From: Polynucleobacter meluiroseus
GTDB lineage: Bacteria > Pseudomonadota > Gammaproteobacteria > Burkholderiales > Burkholderiaceae
DNA: 53,243 nucleotides
NCBI GenBank assembly: GCA_945901245.1
Contig: CAMDKY010000008.1
Span: forward strand, 1-53,243
Reading direction: 5' to 3'
The translations under genes and the position numbers were made by a program. The notes under the pieces were generated by a model. It saw nothing but the letters and a program-made list of their open reading frames with translations, searched no databases and was not told where the DNA came from. Of this stretch, positions 40,527 to 52,044 are shown piece by piece. The first letter of the stretch is position 1. Every line of letters begins with the position of its first letter.

Positions 40527-41497
40527 ATGGAATTTTTCCGTATCAAAAAAGACATCCCCTTCATGCGCCATGCATTGATTCTCAATGCCATTTCATTCAC
40601 CTCTTTTTTAGCTGCGGTCTTTTTCCTTTGGCAAAATGGTTTGCACCTGTCGATTGAGTTTACCGGCGGTACGGTCATGGAAGTGAGTTATCAGCAAACT
40701 GCACCGCTCGAATCGATTCGTAAGAAAGTAGAAAAGCTCGGCTATACCGATACCCAGATCCAGAACTTTGGTAGTTCGCGGGATATTATTATTCGCCTAC
40801 CTTTGCAGAAGGATGCCGAGGGGAAAAACATTTCCTCTGCAGATCAAAGCATAGTCGTCATGAAAGCACTGGTTGAGGACGGTACAGAAGCCAAGTTACA
40901 ACGCGTTGAATTTGTCGGGCCCCAAGTGGGCAAAGAATTAGCTATAGATGGCTTAAAGGCCCTCGTCTTTGTGGTGATTGGCATCATGATTTACCTCTCG
41001 TTCCGCTTTGAGTGGAAGTTTGCGATTGCCGGCATCCTGGCTAACTTGCACGATGTGGTCATCATCCTCGGCTTTTTTGCCTTCTTCCAATGGGAATTCT
41101 CACTCTCGGTATTGGCTGCGGTCTTGGCAGTGCTTGGCTACTCCGTCAATGAGTCGGTGGTTATTTTTGACCGAATCCGCGAGAACTTCCGCAAGTACCG
41201 AAAAATGAGCACACCTGAGATAATCGATAACGCCATTACCAGCACCATCAGCCGCACTGTCATTACCCACGGCAGTACCCAAATGATGGTGCTCGCGATG
41301 CTGCTATTTGGTGGTCCAACACTCTTTTACTTTGCCCTAGCCCTCACCATCGGTATTTTGTTTGGTATTTACTCTTCGGTATTCGTGGCCGCTGCCATCG
41401 CAATGTGGCTTGGTGTCAAGCGCGAAGACTTGATTAAGAATGATAAAAAGCCAGACGATCCGACACGTAAAGACGATCCCAACTACGGCGCTACGGT

Positions 41498-41501
<4 letters not shown>
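40527..41501 (+). CDS. secF: Protein translocase subunit SecF
   Basis: The 324-residue partner of SecD, with six membrane helices. It shows the periplasmic start IEFTGGTVMEVSYQ and the conserved helix block NESVVIFDRIRENFRK and TSTISRTVITHGSTQM. The extra C-terminal tail (KREDLIKNDKKPDDPTRKDDP) is charged and cytoplasmic. The TAA stop overlaps the stop of waaA on the opposite strand by 4 bases. Confidence 0.98.
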
Positions 41502-44295
<2,794 letters not shown>

Positions 44296-44343
44296 TTAAA
44301 GCGTTATTGAGTCATCCCTGCCGCGGAGCTATACTCCATCGCT

Positions 44344-44958
44344 ATGAAAATAATTGGATCGCTTACCAGCCCTTACGCCCGTAAAGTACGGATAGTCCTT
44401 GCCGAAAAGAAGATCGAGGCCGATTTTGTCCTCGAAAACGTCTGGGCTCCGGAAACCACCATTGGGGAACACAATCCCCTTGGCAAGATTCCCTGCCTTT
44501 TGATGGACGATGGTAGCGCTGTTTTTGATTCACGGGTAATCGTGGAATACGTTGACACCCTAAGCCCGGTTGGGAAGTTAATTCCGGCTGATAGCCGTGA
44601 GCGTGCCGCGGTTAAAACCTGGGAAGCTTTGGCTGATGGACTTTTGGATGCCGGTATTTTGGCAAGGCTCGAGGCCACTTGGCGACCAGCAGAACAACAA
44701 AGCCCGGCCTGGGTTGAGCGCCAGATGGGCAAAATCGATGCGGCCCTGAAAAGCATGTCGATTGGCCTGGGTGAATCCAATTACTGCCACAACAATCAAT
44801 TTAGTCTGGCAGATGTCGCGGTGGGCTGCGCCTTAGGATATTTGGATTTTCGCTTTCCATCCGTGGATTGGCGCACGCCGTACCCCAATTTAGACCAACT
44901 GCATCAGCGGCTCATGCAGCGGCAGTCCTTTATAGATACCGCTCCGCCAGCGGCCTAA
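44344..44958 (+). CDS. Glutathione S-transferase family protein (YibF-like)
   Basis: A 204-residue glutathione transferase. The N-terminal thioredoxin-like domain starts KIIGSLTSPYARKVRIVLAEK, with the serine of SPYARK in the catalytic region, and has the cis-proline block NPLGKIPCLLMDDG and the glutathione-binding FDSRVIVEYVD. The C-terminal helical domain includes FSLADVAVGCALGYLDFRF. The short, single-domain YibF-like subgroup fits best; the substrate is unknown. It is a single gene between divergent purB and convergent mnmA, with 21 bases to the latter. Confidence 0.9.
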   Translation: MKIIGSLTSPYARKVRIVLAEKKIEADFVLENVWAPETTIGEHNPLGKIPCLLMDDGSAVFDSRVIVEYVDTLSPVGKLIPADSRERAAVKTWEALADGLLDAGILARLEATWRPAEQQSPAWVERQMGKIDAALKSMSIGLGESNYCHNNQFSLADVAVGCALGYLDFRFPSVDWRTPYPNLDQLHQRLMQRQSFIDTAPPAA

Positions 44959-44979
44959 GTCTTAGCAACTTAAGTATGT

Positions 44980-46095
44980 TTATTCTGGGCTCGCAGAAAT
45001 AATCCCGCCGCCCAAGCAAATATCACCGTCGTACACCACAGCAGATTGACCGGGAGTTATCGCCCACTGCGAATCCGCAAATTGCAGCGCAAAGCCAGCA
45101 GATCCAATCGCGAGGGTGCAATTGGCATCAGCTTGGCGATAGCGTGTTTTGGCCCCATAGGCTCCTGCTAATGGCATTGCACCACTAATCCAACTGGCAT
45201 CGATTGCGTTTAAATGGGAACTACTCAACCAGGGGTGCTCGTGGCCCTGAGCGATATACAGGGTATTGCTCGCCATATCTTTGCGCGCAACATACCAAGC
45301 ATCGCCATTGCCATCTTGACTGCCACCAATCCCAATCCCTTTGCGCTGACCGAGGGTAAAAAACGCCAAGCCCATGTGCTCGCCAACGGTCTTGCCATCC
45401 GGGGTTTTAATCGCCCCGGGGGCAGTAGGTAGGTAGCGATTGAGAAACTCCCGAAACGGCCGCTCGCCAATAAAACAAATGCCGGTGGAGTCTTTTTTGC
45501 GGGCATTGGGCAGGCCGATTTGATCTGCCAGGGTACGCACCTCGGTTTTGGCCATTTCACCGAGTGGAAATATCACCTTTGCCAGTTGCTGCTGGCTAAG
45601 GCGGTGCAAAAAGTAACTTTGATCCTTGCTGGCATCCAGTCCCTTCAGCAACTGAACGCCTTCCGCGGCGTGCCTTGCACGGGCGTAGTGCCCGGTGGCG
45701 ATGGCATCTGCACCCAAGGCCATGGCATAGTCTAAAAATGCTTTAAATTTGATTTCGGCATTGCACAAGACATCGGGATTAGGGGTGCGGCCGGCGCTGT
45801 ATTCGCGTAAAAATTCAGCAAAAACCCGCTCCCGGTACTCTGCAGCAAAGTTCACTGCCTCTACATCAATCCCAATTAGGTCCGCTACCGAGACCACATC
45901 AAGCCAATCTTGGCGACTCGAGCAATACTCGCTGTTGTCGTCGTCCTCCCAGTTTTTCATAAAAAGTCCAATAACTTCAAAGCCTTGCTGTTTTAAAAGC
46001 CAAGCCGTTACGGACGAATCCACTCCCCCAGACATCCCCACCACGACTTTTGAGGGCTGAGACAGCGGAATTGCGGAAGATTGAAGGTCGAGCAT
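44980..46095 (-). CDS. mnmA: tRNA-specific 2-thiouridylase MnmA
   Basis: MnmA thiolates U34 of tRNAs for Lys, Glu and Gln. The 371-residue protein has the PP-loop SGGVDSSVT at residues 22-30 ([16 protein letters not shown]), the catalytic cysteine in [11 protein letters not shown], the second cysteine in [16 protein letters not shown], and the [10 protein letters not shown] motif. All key residues are present. It is a single gene; a 170-base gap separates its start from that of pntA on the other strand. Confidence 0.97.
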   Translation of the reverse strand: MLDLQSSAIPLSQPSKVVVGMSGGVDSSVTAWLLKQQGFEVIGLFMKNWEDDDNSEYCSSRQDWLDVVSVADLIGIDVEAVNFAAEYRERVFAEFLREYSAGRTPNPDVLCNAEIKFKAFLDYAMALGADAIATGHYARARHAAEGVQLLKGLDASKDQSYFLHRLSQQQLAKVIFPLGEMAKTEVRTLADQIGLPNARKKDSTGICFIGERPFREFLNRYLPTAPGAIKTPDGKTVGEHMGLAFFTLGQRKGIGIGGSQDGNGDAWYVARKDMASNTLYIAQGHEHPWLSSSHLNAIDASWISGAMPLAGAYGAKTRYRQADANCTLAIGSAGFALQFADSQWAITPGQSAVVYDGDICLGGGIISASPE

Positions 46096-46265
46096 CGAAA
46101 AATGAGAGAATTACACTTAAGTTACCGGTTCCCCATTGTAAAAGTCTTACGTTGGATACACACCAATAAAAAGAAATTACTGACGCAATGGGTAAGTGCG
46201 CTCACAAGGCCAAGCTACTTTAACTAATACCGCTTTTCTACATTATTTGCTTTCGGAGACATGCC

Positions 46266-47402
46266 ATGCGCATTGGAGTGCCACTAGAAACCAGACCGGG
46301 GGAAACTCGGGTTGCAGCCACACCGGAGACGGTCAAGAAGCTGATCAGCCAAGGTCATCAATTCATTATTCAATCGGGTGCCGGTAACGGTGCCAGCGTC
46401 CCAGATTCAGCCTATGAAGCCGTTGGTGCCACCATCGGTAGCGCTGCCGACGCTTTTGCGGCGGAGATGGTGCTCAAGGTTCGCAGCCCCCAGGCAGACG
46501 AACTCAAACAAATCAAATCGGGTACCGTGCTAATTGGCATGCTGGATCCATTTGATAACGAGGCAATTGCAGCCATGGCCAGCCAAGGCATTACTGCCTT
46601 TGCTCTTGAGGCAGCGCCACGCACTACCCGCGCCCAAAGCATGGATGTGCTCTCTTCCCAAGCCAACATTGCCGGCTATAAAGCTGTAATGATTGCCGCT
46701 AACGAATATCAGCGCTTTATGCCCATGCTGATGACCGCTGCAGGTACCGTTAAGGCAGCGCGCATACTCATTTTGGGTGCTGGCGTTGCCGGCCTGCAAG
46801 CCATTGCGACAGCCAAGCGCTTAGGCGCCGTGATTGAAGCATCCGATGTGCGCCCTGCTGCAAAAGAACAAATCGAATCCCTTGGCGCTAAGTTTGTCGA
46901 TGTGCCCTACGAGACCGATGAAGAACGTGAAATCGCCAAAGGCGTTGGCGGCTATGCGCGTCCGATGCCCGAGTCCTGGATGAAGCGGCAAGCTGCCTTG
47001 GTTGCTGAGCGCGCCATGCAAGCCGACATTGTGATTGCGACTGCCTTAATTCCGGGACGTAAGCCACCCGTCTTATTGCACAGCGAGACCGTAATGAAGA
47101 TGAAACCCGGTTCGGTTGTAATCGATTTGGCTGCAGGCCGTGGTGAAAACGGTTCTGGCAATTGCCCGCTCACGCGCGCAGACCAAATCGTCGATGCGAA
47201 TGGCGTGAAGATTGTTGGCCATACGAATTTACCCAGCATGGTGGCAGCAGATGCCTCGGCACTCTATGCGCGCAACGTACTGGACTTTATGAAACTCATC
47301 ATCAATAAAGAAGCGCAGCTCGCTATTCCGGCTGCTGCCGATGATGACATTGTTGCAGCTTGCCTCATGTGTCGTGATGGCCAAGCTGTCCGTAAAAATT
47401 AA
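46266..47402 (+). CDS. pntAA: NAD(P) transhydrogenase subunit alpha part 1 (NAD-binding dI)
   Basis: The soluble NAD(H)-binding domain of the proton-translocating transhydrogenase, 378 residues. It begins [24 protein letters not shown], contains the Rossmann block [30 protein letters not shown] and the mobile loop region, and ends before the membrane domain, so the alpha subunit is split into two genes as in many alphaproteobacteria and Burkholderiales. GGAG stands 7 bases before the ATG at 46266. The 170 bases upstream hold an A/T-rich stretch that probably contains the promoter, but I cannot place its boxes with confidence. Confidence 0.96.
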   Translation: MRIGVPLETRPGETRVAATPETVKKLISQGHQFIIQSGAGNGASVPDSAYEAVGATIGSAADAFAAEMVLKVRSPQADELKQIKSGTVLIGMLDPFDNEAIAAMASQGITAFALEAAPRTTRAQSMDVLSSQANIAGYKAVMIAANEYQRFMPMLMTAAGTVKAARILILGAGVAGLQAIATAKRLGAVIEASDVRPAAKEQIESLGAKFVDVPYETDEEREIAKGVGGYARPMPESWMKRQAALVAERAMQADIVIATALIPGRKPPVLLHSETVMKMKPGSVVIDLAAGRGENGSGNCPLTRADQIVDANGVKIVGHTNLPSMVAADASALYARNVLDFMKLIINKEAQLAIPAAADDDIVAACLMCRDGQAVRKN

Positions 47403-47419
47403 TTATTGAAGGAATGATC

Positions 47420-47758
47420 ATGGATGCAGCTGCAATTCAAAGTATTCTTACGGTCCAAAACATTACGGTGTTTGTGCTGGCCATTTTTGTGGGCTACCAC
47501 GTGGTTTGGAACGTCACGCCCGCATTGCATACGCCCTTAATGGCGGTAACCAATGCCATTTCTGGAATTATCATCGTTGGCGCTTTGCTGCAAACCGAAG
47601 TCATCAATGGCAATGAAATTACCCTCACCAGCATGATTGGTGCATTGGCAGTCTTCCTCGCCTCGATAAACATTTTTGGTGGCTTTATGGTCACTCGCCG
47701 CATGCTGGAAATGTTTAAAAAGAAGGCTCCTAAAAACGAAGCCGCTGGCACAAAGTAA
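47420..47758 (+). CDS. pntAB: NAD(P) transhydrogenase subunit alpha part 2 (membrane dII)
   Basis: A small membrane protein of 112 residues carrying the alpha-side helices of the proton channel: [37 protein letters not shown] and [25 protein letters not shown]. The last block is the conserved end of this subunit. GAAGGA at 47408-47413 is 6 bases before the ATG at 47420; the in-frame ATG at 47414 would leave no spacing. It lies between the two other transhydrogenase genes with gaps of 17 and 12 bases. Confidence 0.96.
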   Translation: MDAAAIQSILTVQNITVFVLAIFVGYHVVWNVTPALHTPLMAVTNAISGIIIVGALLQTEVINGNEITLTSMIGALAVFLASINIFGGFMVTRRMLEMFKKKAPKNEAAGTK

Positions 47759-47770
47759 GAGAACCCCATC

Positions 47771-49138
47771 ATGTCTAATATCACAGCGATTTCATATCTC
47801 ATTTCTTCGGTGCTGTTTATCCTCGCGCTGCGGGGTTTATCGTCACCGACCACCTCCCGTCAAGGTAACGTTTATGGAATGATCGGCATGCTGCTCGCCG
47901 TCATCACCACATTCTTGATTCCCACATTTAAGCCCGTCTATTGGCTGATTGGCATTGCCATTGTTGCTGGCGCAATCATCGGTTCGATTGCTGCGAAACG
48001 TGTGCAAATGACCAAGATGCCTGAGCTGGTTGCCTTAATGCACTCCTTTGTTGGTCTATCGGCCGTGTTGATTGCGATTGCAGCGGTAATCAACCCAGCG
48101 CAAGACCACTCGGGTGCGCAGAAGATCGAACTCTTTATTGGCGCCTTCATTGGTGCTATTACCTTTACTGCTTCGATCATTGCCTTCGGTAAGTTGTCCG
48201 GTAAAGTCAGCGGCAAGCCAGTAACCTTCTCTGGCCAGCACATGCTGAACTTGGTACTGGCTATATTGATGGTTGCGGCTGGAGTGGTGTATTTCTTAAC
48301 CGACAGCCATGCAGCCTTCCTCGCCATGTGCGCAGTTGCCTTGGTGCTCGGCGTGACCTTGATCATCCCCATTGGTGGTGCCGATATGCCAGTGGTGGTA
48401 TCGATGCTCAATAGCTATTCGGGCTGGGCTGCGGCGGGTATTGGCTTCACATTGAACAACCCGGTATTGATTATTGCTGGCGCCTGCGTGGGCTCTTCGG
48501 GTGCGATTCTGTCTTACATCATGTGTAAGGCGATGAACCGCTCGATCCTCGCCGTATTGCTTGGCGGATTCGGCGCTGAAGCAGCCGCCGGTGGTGACGA
48601 TGATGGCGCAGCTAAGAATTACAAAACGGGCTCAGCTGAAGACGCGGCATTTTTAATGACCAATGCCGATACCGTGATCATTGTTCCAGGTTACGGCTTG
48701 GCAGTGGCCCGCGCGCAGCATGCACTCAAAGAGTTAACCGAGAAGTTAACGCACCATGGCGTGACGGTGAAGTATGCAATCCATCCGGTTGCCGGACGGA
48801 TGCCAGGCCACATGAACGTCTTGCTGGCGGAAGCCGAAGTGCCCTACGACCAAGTATTTGAGATGGAAGACATCAACAGCGACTTTGGTCAGGCCGACGT
48901 GGTTCTGGTTCTGGGCGCCAATGACGTGGTGAACCCAGCAGCGCGCACACCAGGTAGCCCCATCTTCGGCATGCCAATTCTGGAGGCCTTTAAAGCCAAA
49001 ACCATTATTGTCAACAAGCGCTCTATGGCTGCGGGTTATGCCGGTCTCGATAACGAGCTCTTCTACATGGATAAAACCATGATGGTCTTCGGTGATGCGA
49101 AGAAGGTCATTGAAGACATGGTCAAGGCTGTTGAATAG
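47771..49138 (+). CDS. pntB: NAD(P) transhydrogenase subunit beta
   Basis: The 455-residue beta subunit, with membrane helices over about residues 1-270 (including PVTFSGQHMLNLVLAILMVAAG and ISYIMCKAMNRS-like SYIMCKAMNRSILAVLLGGFG) and a C-terminal NADP(H)-binding domain with VPGYGLAVARAQHALKEL, HPVAGRMPGHMNVLLAEA and VVLVLGANDVVNPAART. The complex uses the proton gradient to make NADPH from NADH. This is the last core gene before the accessory region; a stem-loop and then the first recombinase follow directly. Confidence 0.97.
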   Translation: MSNITAISYLISSVLFILALRGLSSPTTSRQGNVYGMIGMLLAVITTFLIPTFKPVYWLIGIAIVAGAIIGSIAAKRVQMTKMPELVALMHSFVGLSAVLIAIAAVINPAQDHSGAQKIELFIGAFIGAITFTASIIAFGKLSGKVSGKPVTFSGQHMLNLVLAILMVAAGVVYFLTDSHAAFLAMCAVALVLGVTLIIPIGGADMPVVVSMLNSYSGWAAAGIGFTLNNPVLIIAGACVGSSGAILSYIMCKAMNRSILAVLLGGFGAEAAAGGDDDGAAKNYKTGSAEDAAFLMTNADTVIIVPGYGLAVARAQHALKELTEKLTHHGVTVKYAIHPVAGRMPGHMNVLLAEAEVPYDQVFEMEDINSDFGQADVVLVLGANDVVNPAARTPGSPIFGMPILEAFKAKTIIVNKRSMAAGYAGLDNELFYMDKTMMVFGDAKKVIEDMVKAVE

Positions 49139-49141
49139 GTG

Positions 49142-49170
49142 CTCTAAGCCTTATAAATAAAGGCTTAGAG
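49142..49170 (+). terminator. Stem-loop after pntB
   Basis: CTCTAAGCCTT (49142-49152) and AAGGCTTAGAG (49160-49170) form a perfect 11-base-pair stem with a 7-base A/T loop, starting 4 bases after the pntB stop. There is no U-run behind it, only GGTGATTAATT. It probably ends or protects the pnt transcript. Its position at the edge of the accessory DNA also makes it part of a possible attachment region. Confidence 0.5.
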
Positions 49171-49187
49171 GGTGATTAATTAGGGCT

Positions 49188-49205
49188 TGTCCAATTTCTG
49201 TCCAA
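49188..49205 (+). repeat. Direct repeat TGTCCAA, 11-base period, before the first recombinase
   Basis: TGTCCAA occurs at 49188-49194 and again at 49199-49205, one helical turn apart, within the 81-base strip between pntB and the recombinase start. Short repeats in helical phase next to an integrase gene are often binding sites for the integrase or its directionality factor. No third copy was noticed nearby. The assignment as an attachment or arm site is inference. Confidence 0.4.
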
Positions 49206-49219
49206 CTGAGGCAGAAAAA

Positions 49220-50206
49220 ATGGCATCGATTCGTAACCGCAGCGGTAAGTGGCAAGCCCGAGTTACCCGCAAGGGTGAGCAGTCCCTAGCAAGGTCATTC
49301 CAATCCAGGCAAGACGCAGAGAGGTGGGCCAGGCAGCTCGAGTCCGACATGGACAAGGGCAGCTATACCAACCTCGTCTTAGCAGAGCGCACGACCTTCG
49401 CTGAAGTGATCATGCGATACATCCAAGAGGTCGTCAGTCAGGGCCGTAGCTGCAAAGAGGACTCCTACCGCCTGAAGGCGCTCGCAAGGCATCCCATAGC
49501 AAAGTTATGCATGACCGCCCTTACCCCAATGAAGGTGGCAGAGTACCGAGACGAGCGTTTGCAAGTCGTCTCGGCGGGGGCGGTGATTCGGGAGTTGAGC
49601 TATTTTTCCTCCATCATTAATCACGCCAAGCGCGAGTGGGGCATCAACACCCTCAACCCCATCCCCATGGTCAAAAAGCCGCCATCGCCGCCAGGACGAA
49701 ACCGAATCCTTAGCGAAGAGGAGCTGGACCGACTCTACGCGGCACTCACGCCGAGGGTTAAAAACGCGAACCACTGGATGCTGCCGCTGATAAAATTTGC
49801 ATTGGAGAGTGCCATGAGACGAGGTGAAATCTTAGGGCTACGTTGGGAGCATATTGACCTGCAAAAACGCACCGCCTATATTCCGCTGACTAAAAACGGA
49901 GAAAGCCGACTCGTTCCACTCTCGATAGCGGCAGTTACGATTCTAGAAGACCTCCCAAGAAATCTGCATGGCACAGTCTTTCCGGTTGCTGGATGTACCT
50001 TATCTGCAGCAATTGATCGAGCAAGGACAAAGGCCAAGCTAAACAATTTTCACTTTCACGACCTTCGGCACATGGCCATTACGCGGCTTGCAGAAAAGCT
50101 GCCCAACCTCATTGAACTGAGCGCCGTTAGCGGCCATAAAAGCCTGACCATGCTCAAGCGCTACTACCACCCCAACGCCGAGCAGCTTGCGCTCAAGATT
50201 GCTTAG
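49220..50206 (+). CDS. Tyrosine recombinase/site-specific integrase (first of two)
   Basis: A 328-residue phage-type integrase. A small N-terminal arm-binding part (MASIRNRSGKWQARVTRKG onward) resembles the AP2-like domain, followed by a core-binding domain (about residues 55-140) and the catalytic domain. Catalytic residues are visible: Arg in ESAMRRGEILGLRW, Lys in LTKNGESRLVPL, H-x-x-R in FHDLRHMAITR, the second His in SGHKSLTM and the Tyr in LKRYYHP. GAGG lies 8 bases before the ATG at 49220; the frame extends to a TTG at 49187. The position 81 bases after pntB marks the edge of an integrated element. Confidence 0.9.
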   Translation: MASIRNRSGKWQARVTRKGEQSLARSFQSRQDAERWARQLESDMDKGSYTNLVLAERTTFAEVIMRYIQEVVSQGRSCKEDSYRLKALARHPIAKLCMTALTPMKVAEYRDERLQVVSAGAVIRELSYFSSIINHAKREWGINTLNPIPMVKKPPSPPGRNRILSEEELDRLYAALTPRVKNANHWMLPLIKFALESAMRRGEILGLRWEHIDLQKRTAYIPLTKNGESRLVPLSIAAVTILEDLPRNLHGTVFPVAGCTLSAAIDRARTKAKLNNFHFHDLRHMAITRLAEKLPNLIELSAVSGHKSLTMLKRYYHPNAEQLALKIA

Positions 50207-50254
50207 CCCGGCCTATTGACTAGCTACTTTGCATAACCCAACCACGGAGTCATC

Positions 50255-51457
50255 ATGAAGTTCGGCAATTTAAAAACGCAGGCTCAGGCCAATGGCTTTA
50301 TCAGCCAGGCATTTTCTAAGCGGGTAGCCATCAGTGATTACCGGCTCTCCGGCTTACAGCTTGACCTAATCTCTGCTCAAAGGGGCATCTGGAGGCTACG
50401 CTACCTCAGCCCAACTCGTTGTACCAGGAGATGCGTCACGATCGGCAGCGCAGAGCTCCTCACCTTGGTGCAGGCCCGTGATATGGCCGCTAAGTACAAG
50501 CACCAGCTTGCCCTAGGCCAAGACCCTCAGGATTCCAAAGAGATCCTCAAGTCCATCCCCAAGCTGCGCGACTTCATCGAGGAGCAGTACCTGCCCTTTA
50601 TCAAGACCTACAAAAGGTCCTGGACTGGTGATGTAGGCTTAATTAAGAACCACATCGACCCACACTTTGGATCCTTGCGCATGGACGAGCTGAAGAAGCA
50701 GGACGTAGTTGCGTTTATTAACAAGCAGCTTCTAACCCACGCACCGGGTAGCGTGAACCGGGTGGTGATCCTGCTCCGTTATATTTACAACCTGGCCATC
50801 CGGTGGGAAACGGCCGGGATTAGCAAGAACCCCACCGCAGGCATTCCAATCCTCGAGGAGAACAATAAGAAAGAGCGTTACCTGAGCCCCGAAGAGGCTC
50901 GTAAGTTAGTGGGCGCCTTGCAAAGCTCTTGGAACCCCATGCTGCAGTACATCGTGCCAATGCTCATTTTGACGGGCGCTAGAAAGAATGAGGTGCAGCA
51001 AGCCAAATGGGAAGACATTAACTGGAAACAGCGCATCTGGCGCATCCCCATTAGCAAGTCTGGAAAGGCCCGGCATGTTCCTATCTCAGATGGGGCGCTG
51101 CTGTTATTAGAGGCTATCCCACGCATTACAGGCTGCCCGTGGATTTTTGCCAATCCCAAGACACAAGAGCCCTACATCAGCTTTTATGGCTCATGGAACA
51201 CTGTCAGAAAGTCAGTGGGGCTGGCTGATGTTCGCATCCATGATCTACGCCACTCGTTTGCCAGTTTTTTAGTTAACAGCGGCAGAAGTTTGTACGAGGT
51301 ACAAAGAATCCTTGGACACTCGCAAATTTCAACAACGCAGCGTTATGCCCATTTAAGTCAGGACTCACTGCTCACTGCGGCCAATGAAGTCGGCAAGGCA
51401 GTACCCAGCCTATTGACTAGCAAAATAGAGAAGCAGCCAATACTTGAGTCTGCTTAA
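50255..51457 (+). CDS. Tyrosine recombinase, P4-type integrase (second of two)
   Basis: A 400-residue integrase clearly different from its neighbour. The N-terminal 95 residues have the DUF4102-like arm-binding pattern (WRLRYLSPTRCTRRCVTIGS; LTLVQARDMAAKYKHQLALGQDP), then a core-binding domain and a catalytic domain with Arg in LTGARKNEVQQAKW, Lys in ISKSGKARHVPIS, H-x-x-R in IHDLRHSFASF, His in LGHSQISTTQ and Tyr in RYAHLS. All catalytic residues are present. It starts 48 bases after the first integrase, so both may be on one transcript. The P4-type arm domain is typical of satellite phages and genomic islands. Confidence 0.92.
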   Translation: MKFGNLKTQAQANGFISQAFSKRVAISDYRLSGLQLDLISAQRGIWRLRYLSPTRCTRRCVTIGSAELLTLVQARDMAAKYKHQLALGQDPQDSKEILKSIPKLRDFIEEQYLPFIKTYKRSWTGDVGLIKNHIDPHFGSLRMDELKKQDVVAFINKQLLTHAPGSVNRVVILLRYIYNLAIRWETAGISKNPTAGIPILEENNKKERYLSPEEARKLVGALQSSWNPMLQYIVPMLILTGARKNEVQQAKWEDINWKQRIWRIPISKSGKARHVPISDGALLLLEAIPRITGCPWIFANPKTQEPYISFYGSWNTVRKSVGLADVRIHDLRHSFASFLVNSGRSLYEVQRILGHSQISTTQRYAHLSQDSLLTAANEVGKAVPSLLTSKIEKQPILESA

Positions 51458-51469
51458 TAAATATTTTAA

Positions 51470-51525
51470 AAATGGGTCAGATTTTGGGGCGGGAATGTAC
51501 CCATTTGTGCATTAGTAGTAATGGG
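51470..51525. repeat. AATGGG repeats after the second integrase
   Basis: AAATGGGT (51470-51477) is mirrored by ACCCATTT (51499-51506) as a perfect 8-base inverted repeat with a 21-base centre. A further AATGGG lies at 51520-51525 and could also pair with CCCATT at 51500-51505. This gives three copies of the hexamer within 56 bases, starting 12 bases after the integrase stop. Possible readings are a weak terminator with two alternative stems, a repressor site, or a recombinase site. Confidence 0.35.
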
Positions 51526-51547
51526 AGCATGAAATATGTTTTTCAAA

Positions 51548-51581
51548 TTGACTGCCTGAAATAAATAAATTTTTATATTAT
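51548..51581 (+). promoter_or_regulatory. Candidate sigma-70 promoter before the leader of the primase-like gene
   Basis: TTGACT at 51548-51553 matches the -35 consensus in 5 of 6 positions. An A/T-rich run follows: TTTTAT lies 17 bases downstream (4 of 6 to TATAAT), and TATTAT at 51576-51581 is a better -10 box but at 22 bases. Transcription would begin around 51583-51590, just before the possible structured leader. The evidence is modest because the region is A/T-rich throughout. Confidence 0.3.
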
Positions 51582-51603
51582 TATTCTATGTAGAGGTATC
51601 TGG

Positions 51604-51831
51604 ACAGGTCGGCCAGAATAATAACGAGACTCAGCTGCAGAAATGCGGCGCATAAAAAGGTAAAAAGTCAGGGCAGAGGCGCCCAAGTGCTGAAAGCTGT
51701 TATTAGTCGTGACAGCGGAAGGACAAGCTACTGAGCATATCGGATGCATGTGCTCTTTATCGGTTGGCGGCCTGAGGCAATCTCAGGTGGGAGTCGACAA
51801 AGAATCCGAAAAAAAGCCACTCACGACGAGC
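51604..51831 (+). other. Possible structured leader RNA upstream of the primase-like gene
   Basis: No convincing gene is seen in 51458-51853. Within it, two adjoining helical domains can be drawn. Domain 1 is closed by TAATAAC (51619-51625) with GTTATTA (51699-51705) and encloses ATGC/GCAT (51643-51653) and GGGC/GCCC (51671-51684). Domain 2 is closed by GTCGTGA (51706-51712) with TCACGAC (51821-51827) and encloses GAGCA/TGCTC (51733-51755) and CCTGAG/CTCAGG (51771-51787). The closing stems abut at 51705/51706. It ends 23 bases before the primase-like start codon. Single stems of this size arise by chance in such a stretch, so only their arrangement is suggestive. Confidence 0.3.
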
Positions 51832-51853
51832 TTTTATCCATTTCGGAGATTTT

Positions 51854-52015
51854 ATGAACAGCAATTACGAGCGCTATGGTGCGCTAGGTTTTCCATTATT
51901 CAAAAATAACTACCAACCTATCCCAGTTAAAGGGAAGGTGCCCATAGTTAAGGAGTGGCCAACTCGGCCCATCACGGCTGAAGCTGTGAAAGGTTGGTCT
52001 GAAGCCTACCAAAAC
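51854..52015 (+). pseudogene. Primase-polymerase-like gene, N-terminal 54 codons, interrupted by an IS element
   Basis: An ATG at 51854, with GGAG 5 bases before it, opens a frame reading YGALGFPLFKNNYQPIPVKG and KVPIVKEWPTRPITAEAVKG. This resembles the start of the bifunctional primase-polymerase domain (Prim-Pol, PF09250-like), where a G-x-P-x-F-P-x-x-x-x-x-K-x-P pattern precedes a W and an acidic helix; such proteins start replication of satellites and plasmids. The native reading frame is lost at 52016, where the IS3-type inverted repeat begins; the frame then runs to a stop at 52060 in IS sequence. The remainder of the gene must lie beyond the window. The family call rests on about 50 residues. 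Confidence 0.5.
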
Positions 52016-52043
52016 TGGCATTCCCCCAATATCGTAGACACTT
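52016..52043 (+). repeat. Left terminal inverted repeat of the IS element
   Basis: Starts TGGCATTCCCCC and later contains GTAGACA; it is matched by the reverse complement of the right end (23 of 28 bases). It lies 2 bases beyond the end of orfB on its downstream side. Confidence 0.85.
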
Positions 52044-52044
52044 T

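Noticed and set aside
51529..51564. ATG-started 11-codon frame that could be a leader peptide
   Set aside because: The frame is too short to judge, the possible GGGAG ribosome site is only one base from the ATG, and it would overlap the candidate promoter.
51604..51831. Retron-type RNA or group II intron in the accessory gap
   Set aside because: No reverse transcriptase gene is present in the window, and I saw neither a group II intron 5' end (GUGYG) nor a domain V-like hairpin.
51709..51909. GTG-started 66-codon frame in the accessory gap
   Set aside because: No ribosome site, no recognisable motif, and it overlaps the better-supported primase-like start; treated as non-coding.
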